A stretch of DNA of 64,000 nt, taken from NCBI GenBank assembly GCA_026004675.1, contig BPJP01000009.1, forward strand, positions 124,001 through 188,000, in the 5' to 3' direction. This document shows positions 17,382-26,635 of this stretch, piece by piece. Made by a program: the position numbers and the translations under genes. The DNA is from Gemmatales bacterium. GTDB taxonomy: Bacteria > Planctomycetota > Planctomycetia > Gemmatales > Gemmataceae. Position 1 is the stretch's first letter; every line of letters begins with the position of its first letter. The notes beneath the pieces were generated by a model. It saw only the letters and a list, made by a program, of their open reading frames with translations. It made no database searches and was not told where the DNA came from.

Positions 17382-17546
17382 CGCATCATTCCCAACAAGC
17401 CGAGACGAAATCCAACGAAGAACGCGGTGGCGTCGTGCCGGGAACCCAACGAAGCCGCCAGTCGCCACAAAAAGCTTGCTCCCCGCATTTGTCTTTTATA
17501 TTCTCAGGACACCCTGCCTGTTCCTTTTGATTTAACGAGACATGCG

Positions 17547-18671
17547 ATGAAAAAACAACTGGCTTTCGGTTTGATTGGCTTGGCTGCGTTGTGTTCTTCC
17601 GTTTGCGCCGACGAAGGCGTGCACCGCTATCTCTACGTCAGTTCGCGCGACGGTGCTGGCGGATTCGGTGATAAGGGCATTTACGTTTACGATATCGATG
17701 CCGGCCACAAACTTGTCAAGTTCATCAGCCTGCCTCAACTCGGCGGCACGCGCGGCGCGACGGCTTGCGCCAAAACAGGGCGTTTCTATATCGCCCACAG
17801 CCAATCCAAACTTCTTTGCCTCGACCTCAAGACGGAAAAGGTCCTTTGGGAAAACGATTATCCAACGGAAGAAGGCGGCTGCGATCGCATCGGCATCACT
17901 CCCGACGGCAAAAAACTGTACGTCCCCAGCGGTTTTTGGAGCAACAACCCTTTTATCAAGGTCGTTGATGGTGAAACCGGAAAACTGATCTCCAAAATCC
18001 GCGTATCGCAGAAAGGAGGCCTGCACAACCTGATCGTCAGCCTGGATGGCAAACGCGTTTACAGCGGTTCGACTCGCTATGACATGCTTTCGGTCATCGA
18101 CACCAACACCGATAAGGTTATTCGCCGGGTTGGCCCCATTATCGGCGTCATCCAGCCATTTACGATCAACGGCGCGCAGACGCTGGCCTACATCAACACC
18201 CATCTCTACCGCAAAGATGGTTACGGCGTCGGCTTCGAGATCGGCGACTTGCGCACCGGCAAGATCATTCACATTGTCAATGTTCCTGGACTGGAAAAGG
18301 AAACAGGCCGATGCCACGGCATCGGCCTGACGCCCGATGAAAAAGAAGTCTGGCTGGTAGACCAGAACCGCAAACAGCTTCATGTATTCGACAACCGCAC
18401 GCTGCCGCCAAAGTTTGTCCAGACGATTCCGGTCGCCCGCAAGAGTCACGGCTGGATCTGTTTCAGTCGAGACGGCAGATTCGCCTGGCCCGACACGGGC
18501 GAAGTTTTCGATGCCCGGACCAAGAAAGTCGTCACGACGCTATCCGACGGCAAAGGGGGCCTCGTCGCCAGCAGCAAATTCATCGAAATCCATTTTCGCG
18601 ACGGCAAACCCGTGTGGGCAGGCAGGCAAATGGGGGTCGGCTACGTTGTGCCCGCCGAATCGATCCCATAG
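17547..18671 (+). CDS. Secreted YncE-like beta-propeller protein
   Basis: A signal peptide (MKKQLAFGLIGLAALCSSVCA) leads into 374 residues of repeated blades of the YncE/lactonase-like seven-bladed fold. Typical units are GIYVYDIDAGHKLVKFI, IGITPDGKKLYVPSG, LIVSLDGKRVYSGS and GIGLTPDEKEVWLVDQ. No catalytic motif is obvious. Such proteins in planctomycetes are periplasmic and probably mediate protein or ligand binding. The frame is open 150 codons upstream, but the ATG at the signal peptide is clearly the start. It is divergent from the zinc-ribbon gene. Confidence 0.8.
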   Translation: MKKQLAFGLIGLAALCSSVCADEGVHRYLYVSSRDGAGGFGDKGIYVYDIDAGHKLVKFISLPQLGGTRGATACAKTGRFYIAHSQSKLLCLDLKTEKVLWENDYPTEEGGCDRIGITPDGKKLYVPSGFWSNNPFIKVVDGETGKLISKIRVSQKGGLHNLIVSLDGKRVYSGSTRYDMLSVIDTNTDKVIRRVGPIIGVIQPFTINGAQTLAYINTHLYRKDGYGVGFEIGDLRTGKIIHIVNVPGLEKETGRCHGIGLTPDEKEVWLVDQNRKQLHVFDNRTLPPKFVQTIPVARKSHGWICFSRDGRFAWPDTGEVFDARTKKVVTTLSDGKGGLVASSKFIEIHFRDGKPVWAGRQMGVGYVVPAESIP

Positions 18672-19094
18672 TCAGATGATGGCCCAGTCGGCGCCGCGGT
18701 AATGGTCCCTTTCCAGCCACCAGCCACGCACTTCGGGTGGGTGGTCCTTGAGCGAAACGATCAATGCGACGGCGGTCGGCCAGCCATGGGAACGCAAGTC
18801 GGTAAGGCTGGGAAACGGTGCGGTGGTCGGATGCGAATGGTAGATCGCCAGCACTTCGGTGCTGTTCGCTCGCATATCCTTTACCGCCTGCAAAAGCGCC
18901 TTTTCGTCAGCGAAGAATCGCGTCGGACTTTGCTCGGCGTTTCGCAGCGGATAGCGTTTCGTGACGACGCCGAGTTTTCCGTCGATGGTGCCAGCCAACA
19001 GGCCGCAACATTCCAACGGGAATTCGGCCTGGGCATGCCGAATGATTTCTTCCATAAGTTGCCGCGGGACTTGCAAACAAAATTCGGTTGACAA
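18672..19094 (-). CDS. JAMM/MPN-domain metalloprotease (Mov34 family)
   Basis: The 140-residue protein has a complete prokaryotic JAMM site: Glu28 in FPLECCG, then IYHSHPTTAPFPSLTD giving His86, His88, Ser96 and Asp99. Bacterial stand-alone JAMM proteins remove small ubiquitin-like or sulfur-carrier tails (for example from MoaD/ThiS-like proteins), or act on cysteine-synthase-coupled carriers. No ubiquitin-like or E1-like gene is nearby, so the substrate is open. The start is TTG with GGGAAG upstream; no in-frame ATG precedes the domain. Confidence 0.82.
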   Translation of the reverse strand: MSTEFCLQVPRQLMEEIIRHAQAEFPLECCGLLAGTIDGKLGVVTKRYPLRNAEQSPTRFFADEKALLQAVKDMRANSTEVLAIYHSHPTTAPFPSLTDLRSHGWPTAVALIVSLKDHPPEVRGWWLERDHYRGADWAII

Positions 19095-19232
19095 TTCGAA
19101 TCTTCCCTATAATGCTGAACAACTCGCCACTGAGCGGCGGTGATGGGTTTGGTACGGATGCAAGGTGGCGACGCCGGCCCTCCTCGATCCAACACGAATA
19201 TTGTAGTTCAGGGCGTGAGCATTTGGTGGCCC

Positions 19233-19249
19233 CCGCGTTTTCAACGCGG
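19233..19249 (+). other. Hairpin CCGCGTT-TTC-AACGCGG in argG leader
   Basis: A perfect 7-base-pair stem with a three-base loop lies about 50 bases upstream of the argG start. There is no U-tract, so it is not a terminator; it could be a leader structure or chance. Confidence 0.35.
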
Positions 19250-19300
19250 CGTGGCGGAAGTGGTATTTCTACCTGCAAACGAGCAAGCAAGAGGTAAGCC

Positions 19301-20566
19301 GTGGCTGACAGCAAAGGCAAACGTGACCGAGTGATCTTGGCCTATAGCGGCGGTCTCGACACCTCTGTCATGGTCCCTTGGATCGGCGAAAAATACAACC
19401 TCGACGTGGTCGCCTTCACAGTCGATCTGGGGCAGGGAGAAGACATCGAGAAGATTCGGGCGAAAGCCTTGAAGACGGGTGCCGTCGATGCGGTCGCCAT
19501 TGACGCCCGCAATCTATTCGTCGATTGTTTCGTCTTTCCAGCCCTGATGGCAGGGGCCCTCTATGAGGGCAAATACCCTCTGGCGACCGCACTGGGTCGG
19601 CCGCTGATCGCCAAGCTCATGGTCGATTGCGCTCGGGAGCATCAGGCCAAAGCCGTTGCCCATGGCTGTACGGGAAAGGGCAACGATCAAGTTCGGTTCG
19701 ATGTCACCTTCCAGACGCTGGCGCCGGATTTGAAGATCATCGCTCCGGTGCGCGAATGGAAAATGAGCCGGGACGAAGCCCTCGAATATGCAGCCCGCCA
19801 CGGTATTGAAGTCGAAGCCACCAAGAAAAGCCCGTACAGCATCGACGTCAATTTATGGGGCCGAAGTTGCGAAGCCGGCGTCCTCGAAGACCCGTGGGAA
19901 GAACCTCCGGAAGACGCTTACGCGTGGACGACCAGCCCGCTCAAAGCACCGGACGAACCAGAATATGTCGAAATCGAATTCGAACAGGGGCGCCCCGTCG
20001 CCCTCAACGGCGAGCGGCTCGACGGCGTTCCTTTGATCGAGAAACTCAATGCTTTAGGTGGCAAACATGGCGTCGGTCGCATCGACCACGTCGAAAACCG
20101 GCTCGTCGGCATCAAGTCACGAGAGATTTACGAAGCACCCGCTGCTGTCATCCTGCACCAGGCGCACCAGGAACTCGAAACGCTCTGCCTCAGCAAGCAA
20201 GCACAGCGATTCAAGACGATCGTTGCCCAGGAATATGCCGATATCATTTATAACGGTTTGTGGTTTAGTGCCTTCCACCAGGATTTATTTCAGTTTGTTT
20301 TGAGCAACCAACGTTTTGTTTCCGGCCTTGTGCGTGTAAAATTGTATAAAGGGCAAGCGATCGTCGTTGGGCGCCAAAGCGAACATAGTCTTTACAGCAA
20401 GAAACTCGCCACCTACGAAGCCGGAGACCAGTTCGATCACGAAGCAGCCCAAGGTTTCATTCGGCTTTGGGGACTCAGCCAGCAAACCCAGGCACAATTG
20501 CAACTGCTCAAGGGAGGCAAAGGGTTCGACCTTCCCGGCTTGGCTGGCCCGAAAAGTGGTCAATAG
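19301..20566 (+). CDS. argG: Argininosuccinate synthase
   Basis: This enzyme condenses citrulline and aspartate with ATP in arginine biosynthesis. The PP-loop LAYSGGLDTSVM is at residues 13-24, the family pattern HGCTGKGNDQVRF follows at about 119-131, and SPYSIDVNLWGRSCEAG in the middle is diagnostic. Length (421) is normal. The start is a GTG with AAGAGGT five bases upstream. A perfect TATAAT lies at 19108-19113 in the 206-base gap before the gene, but its partner -35 is unclear. The downstream gene begins 74 bases later on the same strand. Confidence 0.95.
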   Translation: MADSKGKRDRVILAYSGGLDTSVMVPWIGEKYNLDVVAFTVDLGQGEDIEKIRAKALKTGAVDAVAIDARNLFVDCFVFPALMAGALYEGKYPLATALGRPLIAKLMVDCAREHQAKAVAHGCTGKGNDQVRFDVTFQTLAPDLKIIAPVREWKMSRDEALEYAARHGIEVEATKKSPYSIDVNLWGRSCEAGVLEDPWEEPPEDAYAWTTSPLKAPDEPEYVEIEFEQGRPVALNGERLDGVPLIEKLNALGGKHGVGRIDHVENRLVGIKSREIYEAPAAVILHQAHQELETLCLSKQAQRFKTIVAQEYADIIYNGLWFSAFHQDLFQFVLSNQRFVSGLVRVKLYKGQAIVVGRQSEHSLYSKKLATYEAGDQFDHEAAQGFIRLWGLSQQTQAQLQLLKGGKGFDLPGLAGPKSGQ

Positions 20567-20640
20567 CATGGATTCGTCGCGACGCCGAGGCGGCGACCGG
20601 AACGGGAATCAAGAAGTAACAACAAGGAAAAGCAACTGCC

Positions 20641-21354
20641 ATGCCACACGATAACATGGACCTGAACCAACTCGCGACTTATCTGCAACGGGATGTTCGC
20701 GAGATCAGCAAACTCGTCAACCGAGGGCGTTTGCCAGGACGCAAGGTGTCCGGGCAGTGGCGGTTTGCTCGAGCTGAGATCAACCATTGGCTGGAAACGC
20801 AACTCCCGGAGTTCGATGAACGGGAATTGTCCGCATTGGAAACACGGGGCCAGACGCCACATGCCGAGCCGCTCGTCGCTTCTCTTTTGCCAGTCGAATG
20901 CGTCGCAGTTCCCCTGGCGGCACGTACGAAAGCGTCCGTTCTGAAGGAACTGGTGGCGCTGGCGGAAAAATCATGGCAGGTTTATGACCCCGATGCCATT
21001 CTCGAGGCGCTCAAGCAACGGGAAGAAATGGGCAGCACCGCTTTTTCCAATGGCGTGGCCATTCCGCATCCCCACCGTCCGCTGCCCGGTGCCATCGGCG
21101 ATTCGATCCTGGCCTTTGGCCGAACGCCGAGCGGCATTCCTTTCGGCGCCGAACGAGGCTGCTTGACGGACATGTTCTTTCTTGTGTGCTGCGAAAACGA
21201 TCACACCCACTTGCAAGTGCTGGCTCGACTGGCCCGCCTGTTGCGCCGGCCTCAACTTCTCGAACGACTTCGCGAGGAGCCGACCGCAAACGGCGTTTGG
21301 CAATTGTTGCGGGACGCGGAGGAAGCCCTTCTGGCCGAACGGAATCATGGTTAA
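20641..21354 (+). CDS. Excisionase-like DNA-binding domain fused to PTS EIIA (type 2) domain
   Basis: Residues 6-55 form an excisionase/MerR-like winged helix: LNQLATYLQRDVREISKLVNRGRLPG, split by the KVSGQWRF wing. Residues about 85-230 are a PTS EIIA type-2 (EIIA-Ntr/fructose) domain with the phosphorylatable histidine in GVAIPHPH (His143). The fusion suggests that phosphorylation state is coupled to nucleic-acid or protein binding. Planctomycetes often have only regulatory PTS parts, so this is more likely a nitrogen-PTS style regulator than a sugar transporter. No EI, HPr or permease is adjacent. Confidence 0.8.
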   Translation: MPHDNMDLNQLATYLQRDVREISKLVNRGRLPGRKVSGQWRFARAEINHWLETQLPEFDERELSALETRGQTPHAEPLVASLLPVECVAVPLAARTKASVLKELVALAEKSWQVYDPDAILEALKQREEMGSTAFSNGVAIPHPHRPLPGAIGDSILAFGRTPSGIPFGAERGCLTDMFFLVCCENDHTHLQVLARLARLLRRPQLLERLREEPTANGVWQLLRDAEEALLAERNHG

Positions 21355-21812
21355 CTCGGCACCTTTTTGCGAAACCGGCTCAAATCGAAGCTGTCGTGCC
21401 CTTCGGCTGGTTCGCCAAGAAGCGTTTGCTGGGTCAACTCCAATAACAAGTTCCATTTCCCGATGACCCGCTGCAACCGGGCAATGGGAGCAATAATTTG
21501 TGTTCCGCCTTTTGGGCGAACCCGTCGCTTTTGCAGCAGGTTCCCCGCCGTTTTGTTGAGCTGGATGTTCTTTTCCTTGAATCCGTCGACCATTTCCTTA
21601 TCGGAAGTCCACGCTTTGGAACGCTTTTCGAAAGTCTCGAACAAACGCATTAGCCTATCGACTTCACTCAACCAGAAATCGAACTGGGCCAAAAAACTCA
21701 GGAGGCGCTCGTTACGAATGGCGGCCGGCACGTTGACCGCCAAAAACGTGTCGAATGCCTTTTCCAGGGCTTCGCACGAGTCTTCCAAATACAGCGCAGG
21801 GCGCTCTTTCAT
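21351..21812 (-). CDS. Hypothetical protein, alpha-helical
   Basis: The 153-residue protein is rich in Leu, Glu and Lys with a mostly helical pattern and no membrane segment or signal peptide. I do not recognise a family. The start at MKERPALYLED has AGAGGA eight bases upstream and is preferred to the ATG ten codons earlier. Its stop overlaps the end of the EIIA-fusion gene by four bases, so the two are convergent. Confidence 0.55.
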   Translation of the reverse strand: MKERPALYLEDSCEALEKAFDTFLAVNVPAAIRNERLLSFLAQFDFWLSEVDRLMRLFETFEKRSKAWTSDKEMVDGFKEKNIQLNKTAGNLLQKRRVRPKGGTQIIAPIARLQRVIGKWNLLLELTQQTLLGEPAEGHDSFDLSRFRKKVPS

Positions 21813-21905
21813 AGCCGAGATCCTCTTTGCAGCATATACCAACCAACGATAGCGCCGGCAGCACCAATCCTATCCGGAATGGGTCCCGAACTGGAGAAAA
21901 TAATC

Positions 21906-22922
21906 ATGGGATATCAAGTGAGGCGGGAGTCGAGGGCTGCAACCAATGGCCTCGACGGTACCGTGGTGGTTTTGGCTGGCGATCGCTGCCAGGCCGAAAT
22001 CTGGCCGGCGCTGGGCTGCAACTGCTACCACTGGCATGTCCGCGACAAGGATACCCAAATCAACCTGCTATATGCGGCCGACGATCTCTTCCATGATGAC
22101 AGACCTACGCGCAGCGGCATCCCCATCCTCTTCCCTTTTCCGAATCGCATTCGTGGCTGCGTCTATCATTGGCAGGGAAAAGAATACCGGCTGCCTCATA
22201 ATGACTCCTCTGGTTACAACTCCATTCACGGTTTCGCCTGCCGAACCCCATGGCGGTGTCTCGACGAGGGTGCGGACGCTGATTCCGCCTGGCTGACCGC
22301 GGAATTTCATTGCAGCCAGGATGCAGCCGATTGCCTAAGCCTCTGGCCCGCAGATCATCGCCTGAGGGTCACGTTCAGGCTTTTCGAGAACCGCCTGAGG
22401 CTGGACGCTTGTGTCGAGAATCCCGGCACCTCGCCGCTGCCATTCGGCCTCGGCTTCCATCCCTATTTTGGCACTCCGATGGCCCCCGGCGGCACGGAGC
22501 GCGATTGTTTCGTCGAAGCCCCCGCCCGCGAGTTCTGGCAACTGGATCAATGCCTCCCCACCGGCGAACGCAAACCAGTCGACGAGCCACGCAACTTGAC
22601 CCAGCCGCGCTGTTGCTCCGACTTGAAACTCGATGACGTGCTTGTACTCGATCGCGACGGTCGCACGCCAAGGCGCGATGGTCTGCTTTCCTGCGGACGA
22701 TTACGTCAGGGACCGTGGACGCTTCAACTCTGGGCTTCGCCGGCCTTTCGTGAACTGGTCGTCTTTACCCCTGTCCACCGTCGGGCTTTTTGTCTCGAAC
22801 CTTATACCTGCGTTACCGATGCCATCAATCTGCAGCAAAAGGGAATCGACGCCGGTTTGCTTATTCTACAGCCCAACGAAACGTGGCAAGCCGTTTTTGA
22901 AATGGAACTGGTGAAAAGCTGA
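21906..22922 (+). CDS. Aldose 1-epimerase (mutarotase) family protein
   Basis: The GalM-like beta-sandwich is recognised from GIPILFPFPNRIRG (substrate loop), GYNSIHGFACRTPW (first histidine), PFGLGFHPYF (second catalytic histidine) and ELVVFTP near the C terminus (glutamate base). These are the residues that interconvert anomers of hexoses or hexose-6-phosphates. The preferred ATG at 21906 has GGAG nine bases upstream; an ATG nine codons earlier is possible. Length of 338 residues is normal. The gene appears monocistronic. Confidence 0.82.
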   Translation: MGYQVRRESRAATNGLDGTVVVLAGDRCQAEIWPALGCNCYHWHVRDKDTQINLLYAADDLFHDDRPTRSGIPILFPFPNRIRGCVYHWQGKEYRLPHNDSSGYNSIHGFACRTPWRCLDEGADADSAWLTAEFHCSQDAADCLSLWPADHRLRVTFRLFENRLRLDACVENPGTSPLPFGLGFHPYFGTPMAPGGTERDCFVEAPAREFWQLDQCLPTGERKPVDEPRNLTQPRCCSDLKLDDVLVLDRDGRTPRRDGLLSCGRLRQGPWTLQLWASPAFRELVVFTPVHRRAFCLEPYTCVTDAINLQQKGIDAGLLILQPNETWQAVFEMELVKS

Positions 22923-23130
22923 TTCCATGCCGGCAAAAAGTCATCACTTCCGCCGATGTTCTGTTCGCCAATCAGTCTCCAGCGTGTGAATCTCGAAGCT
23001 GCCTCGCCAATAACTCAGCATTCTTTTTTGCTTCGCGTCTCATTATACTGGCGAAAAAGTCCATCGAAACAACCAGAAAGTACGCGGCTCATGCGGTGCC
23101 GGTCTGATCGAAGTGGTTGGAGGTTAAGCA

Positions 23131-24327
23131 ATGCGGACCATTACCACCCATGTCATCGTGGCGATCACGGCAGCGGCGACAACCTATGCTGTCGCCCAGG
23201 TGATACAGCCGCCGCGCGATCCGTTTGTCCCAGCTCGTCCGCAGTCGAAAGTCGAAAGACCAGAAGACAATCCCCCACCGACTGCGGGGCAGGAACAGCA
23301 GCCAAGTCCCGGAGTCTCTCTCCCGGTCGAACCTGCTCCCGAGTGGGAATTGTCCGCCGAGGAACGAGCCAACATTTATGTTTATGAAAAGGTCAACCGC
23401 AGCGTTGTGAACATCACGACCCGCAGTGTCCAGATTGATGATTTCTTTTTACTGGCTCGACCGACCCAGGGAGCGGGTTCCGGCTGCGTTCTCGACAAAC
23501 AAGGGCATATCTTGACCAATTTTCACGTAGTGGAAAATGCCCGCCGTGTGCTGATCACTCTCTACGACAGCAGTTCCTATGAGGCCAGGCCTGTGGGAAT
23601 CGATCCCAACAATGACCTCGCCGTTGTCAAAATCGATGCGCCGCCAGAGAAGCTGCATCCCATCCAATGGGGCAATTCCAACAACCTGAAGGTCGGCATG
23701 AAAGTTTACGCGATCGGCAACCCATTCGGCTATGAACGTACCCTGACGATCGGCATCGTCAGCAGCCTCAATCGTTCCATCCGAACGGAAAACAATCGCA
23801 TCATTCGCGGCGTGATCCAGACCGACGCGGCGATCAATCCAGGCAACTCAGGGGGGCCATTGCTGAATCGTCGCGGCGAGATGATCGGCATCACCACCGC
23901 CATTGTCGCCAATGCAGGGCAGAGCTCAGGAGTCGGTCTGGCGATCCCGGCGTCGGCCTCGCGGCGGATCGTGCAGGATTTGATTCGTTTCGGCCGCGTG
24001 CGCCGGCCCCATTGCGGCATCGATCGCGTGATCGAAACGGAAAATGGCCTCTTGATCGCCCGATTGATGCCTGGCGGACCGGCGGAAAAAGCCGGCTTGC
24101 GCGGCCCCAAACTCGAAATCGTACGGCGGGGAGGCTTCGAGTTTCGCCGACTCGATCATTCCGCGGCGGATTTGATCATTGCCGTCGACGGCCAACCCGT
24201 CCGCTCTGCCGACGAGTTTCTCACCTACATCGAAAACAAAAAGCCGGGAGAAACCGTCACCTTTACAATCGTGCGCGATGGAAAACAGGCGAAGTTTGTT
24301 GTTGCTTTGGAGGAAAAGCCGCGTTAA
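23131..24327 (+). CDS. HtrA/Deg-type serine protease with PDZ domain
   Basis: An N-terminal hydrophobic segment (residues 7-24) exports or anchors the protein, then a Pro-rich linker. The trypsin-like domain carries the triad: His132 in TNFHVVEN, Asp162 in NNDLAVVK and Ser240 in NPGNSGGPLL. A single PDZ domain occupies about residues 295-395 (GLLIARLMPGGPAEKAGL, DLIIAVDGQPV). This is a periplasmic quality-control protease of the DegS/HtrA layout. GGAGG lies eight bases before the ATG. It is followed by the kinase gene on the same strand. Confidence 0.9.
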   Translation: MRTITTHVIVAITAAATTYAVAQVIQPPRDPFVPARPQSKVERPEDNPPPTAGQEQQPSPGVSLPVEPAPEWELSAEERANIYVYEKVNRSVVNITTRSVQIDDFFLLARPTQGAGSGCVLDKQGHILTNFHVVENARRVLITLYDSSSYEARPVGIDPNNDLAVVKIDAPPEKLHPIQWGNSNNLKVGMKVYAIGNPFGYERTLTIGIVSSLNRSIRTENNRIIRGVIQTDAAINPGNSGGPLLNRRGEMIGITTAIVANAGQSSGVGLAIPASASRRIVQDLIRFGRVRRPHCGIDRVIETENGLLIARLMPGGPAEKAGLRGPKLEIVRRGGFEFRRLDHSAADLIIAVDGQPVRSADEFLTYIENKKPGETVTFTIVRDGKQAKFVVALEEKPR

Positions 24328-24447
24328 CGTTTGACCACGGAAGGACTTTGATGGAGAGATTCACGTCGAGATTCAATCGGCGTGGCCAACTCTGTCAATC
24401 TGCGATGCCCCTCGTACCGTCGTTTGCCAACTCGGTTTGAGGCTCTT

Positions 24448-26604
24448 ATGATCTCCTTTCAATGCCCAAGCTGCAAAAAGCAACTGTCGGTCAAAGACGA
24501 GTTGGCTGGCCGGCGCGGCAGCTGCCCGCAGTGCAAGAAGCCGATCGTTGTGCCGGTGCCCGAGACAATTGGCGTCGATGCCGGTGACGCGCCATCATCG
24601 CCTCAAGTCAAAGGCTCCAAGCTTGATTTTCTGTCGCCGGCGAAAGAGCCCGATGAGTTAGGCAGGCTCGGTAATTACCGTGTGCTGAAGATTCTTGGTT
24701 CGGGCGGCATGGGCATGGTCTTGCAAGCCGAAGACCCGCTTCTCAAACGGTCGATTGCTCTCAAAGTCATGCGGCCGGAAGTCGCTGCCAACGAAACCAG
24801 CCGCAAACGGTTTCTGCGTGAAGCCCGGGCGACGGCAGCCATCGAATCCGATTACATTGTTCAGATTCACCAGGTCGGCGTCGAACGTAATGTTCCCTTT
24901 ATCGCCATGCAGTTTCTCAAAGGTGAGCCGCTCGACCAGCGATTGAAACGAGTAGGGAAGCTGCCGATCGAGGATAGCATCCGTATCGCCAAACAAACGG
25001 CTCTCGGCCTAGCGGCCGCGCACGAACACGGGCTGATTCATCGCGATATCAAGCCGGCGAATATCTGGCTCGAAGCAAAAACCGATCGTGTCAAGATCGT
25101 CGATTTCGGTTTAGCCCGTGCGGCCGAGGGCGACGATGTGCAGATCACCAAAACCGGCACCATCCTCGGTACGCCGGCATATATGGCACCCGAACAAGCA
25201 CGAAGCGAAGCAGTCGATCATCGCAGCGATTTGTTCAGCTTAGGTGCCGTGCTTTATCGCATGCTAACAGGTCAACTGCCCTTTAAAGGGCGCGATACGA
25301 TGTCGACGCTCTTGGCAGTGACAACAGAGACGCCCAAGCCTGTTGTTGAGTTAAGTGGCGACGTACCGCTTGCTTTGAGTGATCTTGTAACGCAACTCTT
25401 GGCGAAAGAGCCGACGGACAGGCCTGAGTCGGCTCAGGTCGTGGCGGATCGTCTTGCGGCACTTGAAGACGACCAAACGGAGGCGATCCCGGCGGCAAGG
25501 TCGGAAGTGCGGCCTGCAATTGCTTCGGCTGGCCAAGCTGCGCCCAAGAAATCGGCGTCGGCTGGGATGTCAGTCGTCGGCTATCTGCTCCGGCAAATCG
25601 TCAAGCTTTACCGGATACCGGGCAAACCGGGTTGGATCATCAAGGGCACGACGGCGATTGTCTTGCTCGTCGGCTTGCTCATCGCCATGAGCAGTTCGAC
25701 AAAAGACCGCAAACAGCCCGAGCCGAAGGAGGTCCCGCCACTTGCGGTTGCACCCTTTGATGCCGTGAAGGCGAAAGAATACCAGGAACGCTGGGCTAAG
25801 TATCTTGGAGTGCAGGTGGAAATCGAAAACTCCATCGGCATGAAGTTAAGGCTGATTCCGCCGGGCCGGTTCATGATGGGATCAACGAAAGAGGAAATCG
25901 CCGATGCGTTGATGGCATCGAACTACAACAAGAAAATTGAAACCGAACTCCCGCAGCACGAAGTTGAGATCACGAAGCCGTTCTACCTTGGCGTCTATGA
26001 AGTGACGCAAGAACAGTACCAGGAAGTGATGGGCAAGAACGATTCGCAGATCAAAGATCCGAAGAATCCAGCAGAGCTAGTTATCTGGCCCGAAGCGATG
26101 GAGTTCTGCAAGAGACTCTCGGGGCGGCCAGAAGAAAAGAAAGCGGGACGAACATATCGCCTGCCCTCGGAAGCTGAGTGGGAATACGCCTGTCGCGCCG
26201 GGACAAGCACGGCATTTCACTATGGCAATTCGCTGTCCTCGAAGCAGGCGAATTTCAACGGTGATTTTCCTTATGGTGGGGCCGAAAAAGGGCCATATCT
26301 GAGAAAGACCGTAAACGTCGGCTTGTACGAACCGAATGCGTTTGGGCTTTATGACATGCACGGCAACGTGTGTGAGTGGTGCCTCGATGGAGCAAGAAAA
26401 TACCAGCCAACAAACCAACCGGTAAAAGATCCAAGAGGTCCGGAAAATGCCAGCGGCAAGCGCTTGTTGCGCGGCGGTTCTAGGGACAGTGAAGGATGGC
26501 GTTGCCGTTCCGCGAACCGCGAGCCGAGCGAGCCTTCCAACCGCGTCAACAATATCGGCTTTCGCGTGTTGAGTGTCTTGCCGAGTGCGGCGGGTGGTCC
26601 TTGA
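24448..26604 (+). CDS. Zinc ribbon - Ser/Thr kinase - TM - formylglycine-enzyme (FGE-sulfatase) domain fusion
   Basis: The 718-residue protein has four parts. An MJ0042-like zinc ribbon comes first (Cys6, Cys9, Cys26, Cys29). The Hanks-type kinase spans about residues 71-340, with GSGGMGMVLQAED as P-loop, LKVM lysine, HRDIKPANIW catalytic loop, DFGLARA and APEQARS. One membrane helix lies near residue 405 (IVLLVGLLIAMS). The C-terminal domain (about 460-715) is a formylglycine-generating/sulfatase-modifying fold (MKLRLIPPGRFMMGS, YRLPSEAEWEYACRAG, GLYDMHGNVCEWC, RGGSRDSEGWRCRSANR). Such extracytoplasmic FGE-like domains usually bind ligands rather than modify sulfatases. The protein probably senses an external signal and phosphorylates inside. 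Start chosen by GAGG five bases upstream. Confidence 0.9.
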   Translation: MISFQCPSCKKQLSVKDELAGRRGSCPQCKKPIVVPVPETIGVDAGDAPSSPQVKGSKLDFLSPAKEPDELGRLGNYRVLKILGSGGMGMVLQAEDPLLKRSIALKVMRPEVAANETSRKRFLREARATAAIESDYIVQIHQVGVERNVPFIAMQFLKGEPLDQRLKRVGKLPIEDSIRIAKQTALGLAAAHEHGLIHRDIKPANIWLEAKTDRVKIVDFGLARAAEGDDVQITKTGTILGTPAYMAPEQARSEAVDHRSDLFSLGAVLYRMLTGQLPFKGRDTMSTLLAVTTETPKPVVELSGDVPLALSDLVTQLLAKEPTDRPESAQVVADRLAALEDDQTEAIPAARSEVRPAIASAGQAAPKKSASAGMSVVGYLLRQIVKLYRIPGKPGWIIKGTTAIVLLVGLLIAMSSSTKDRKQPEPKEVPPLAVAPFDAVKAKEYQERWAKYLGVQVEIENSIGMKLRLIPPGRFMMGSTKEEIADALMASNYNKKIETELPQHEVEITKPFYLGVYEVTQEQYQEVMGKNDSQIKDPKNPAELVIWPEAMEFCKRLSGRPEEKKAGRTYRLPSEAEWEYACRAGTSTAFHYGNSLSSKQANFNGDFPYGGAEKGPYLRKTVNVGLYEPNAFGLYDMHGNVCEWCLDGARKYQPTNQPVKDPRGPENASGKRLLRGGSRDSEGWRCRSANREPSEPSNRVNNIGFRVLSVLPSAAGGP

Positions 26605-26635
26605 ACTGTGACGCAATCGGTTTGTGAAGCAGGGC

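Noticed and set aside
19088..19113. Perfect TTGACA and TATAAT boxes upstream of argG
   Set aside because: The spacing is only 14 bases, too short for a sigma-70 pair. TATAAT may work with another -35, but I could not name one.
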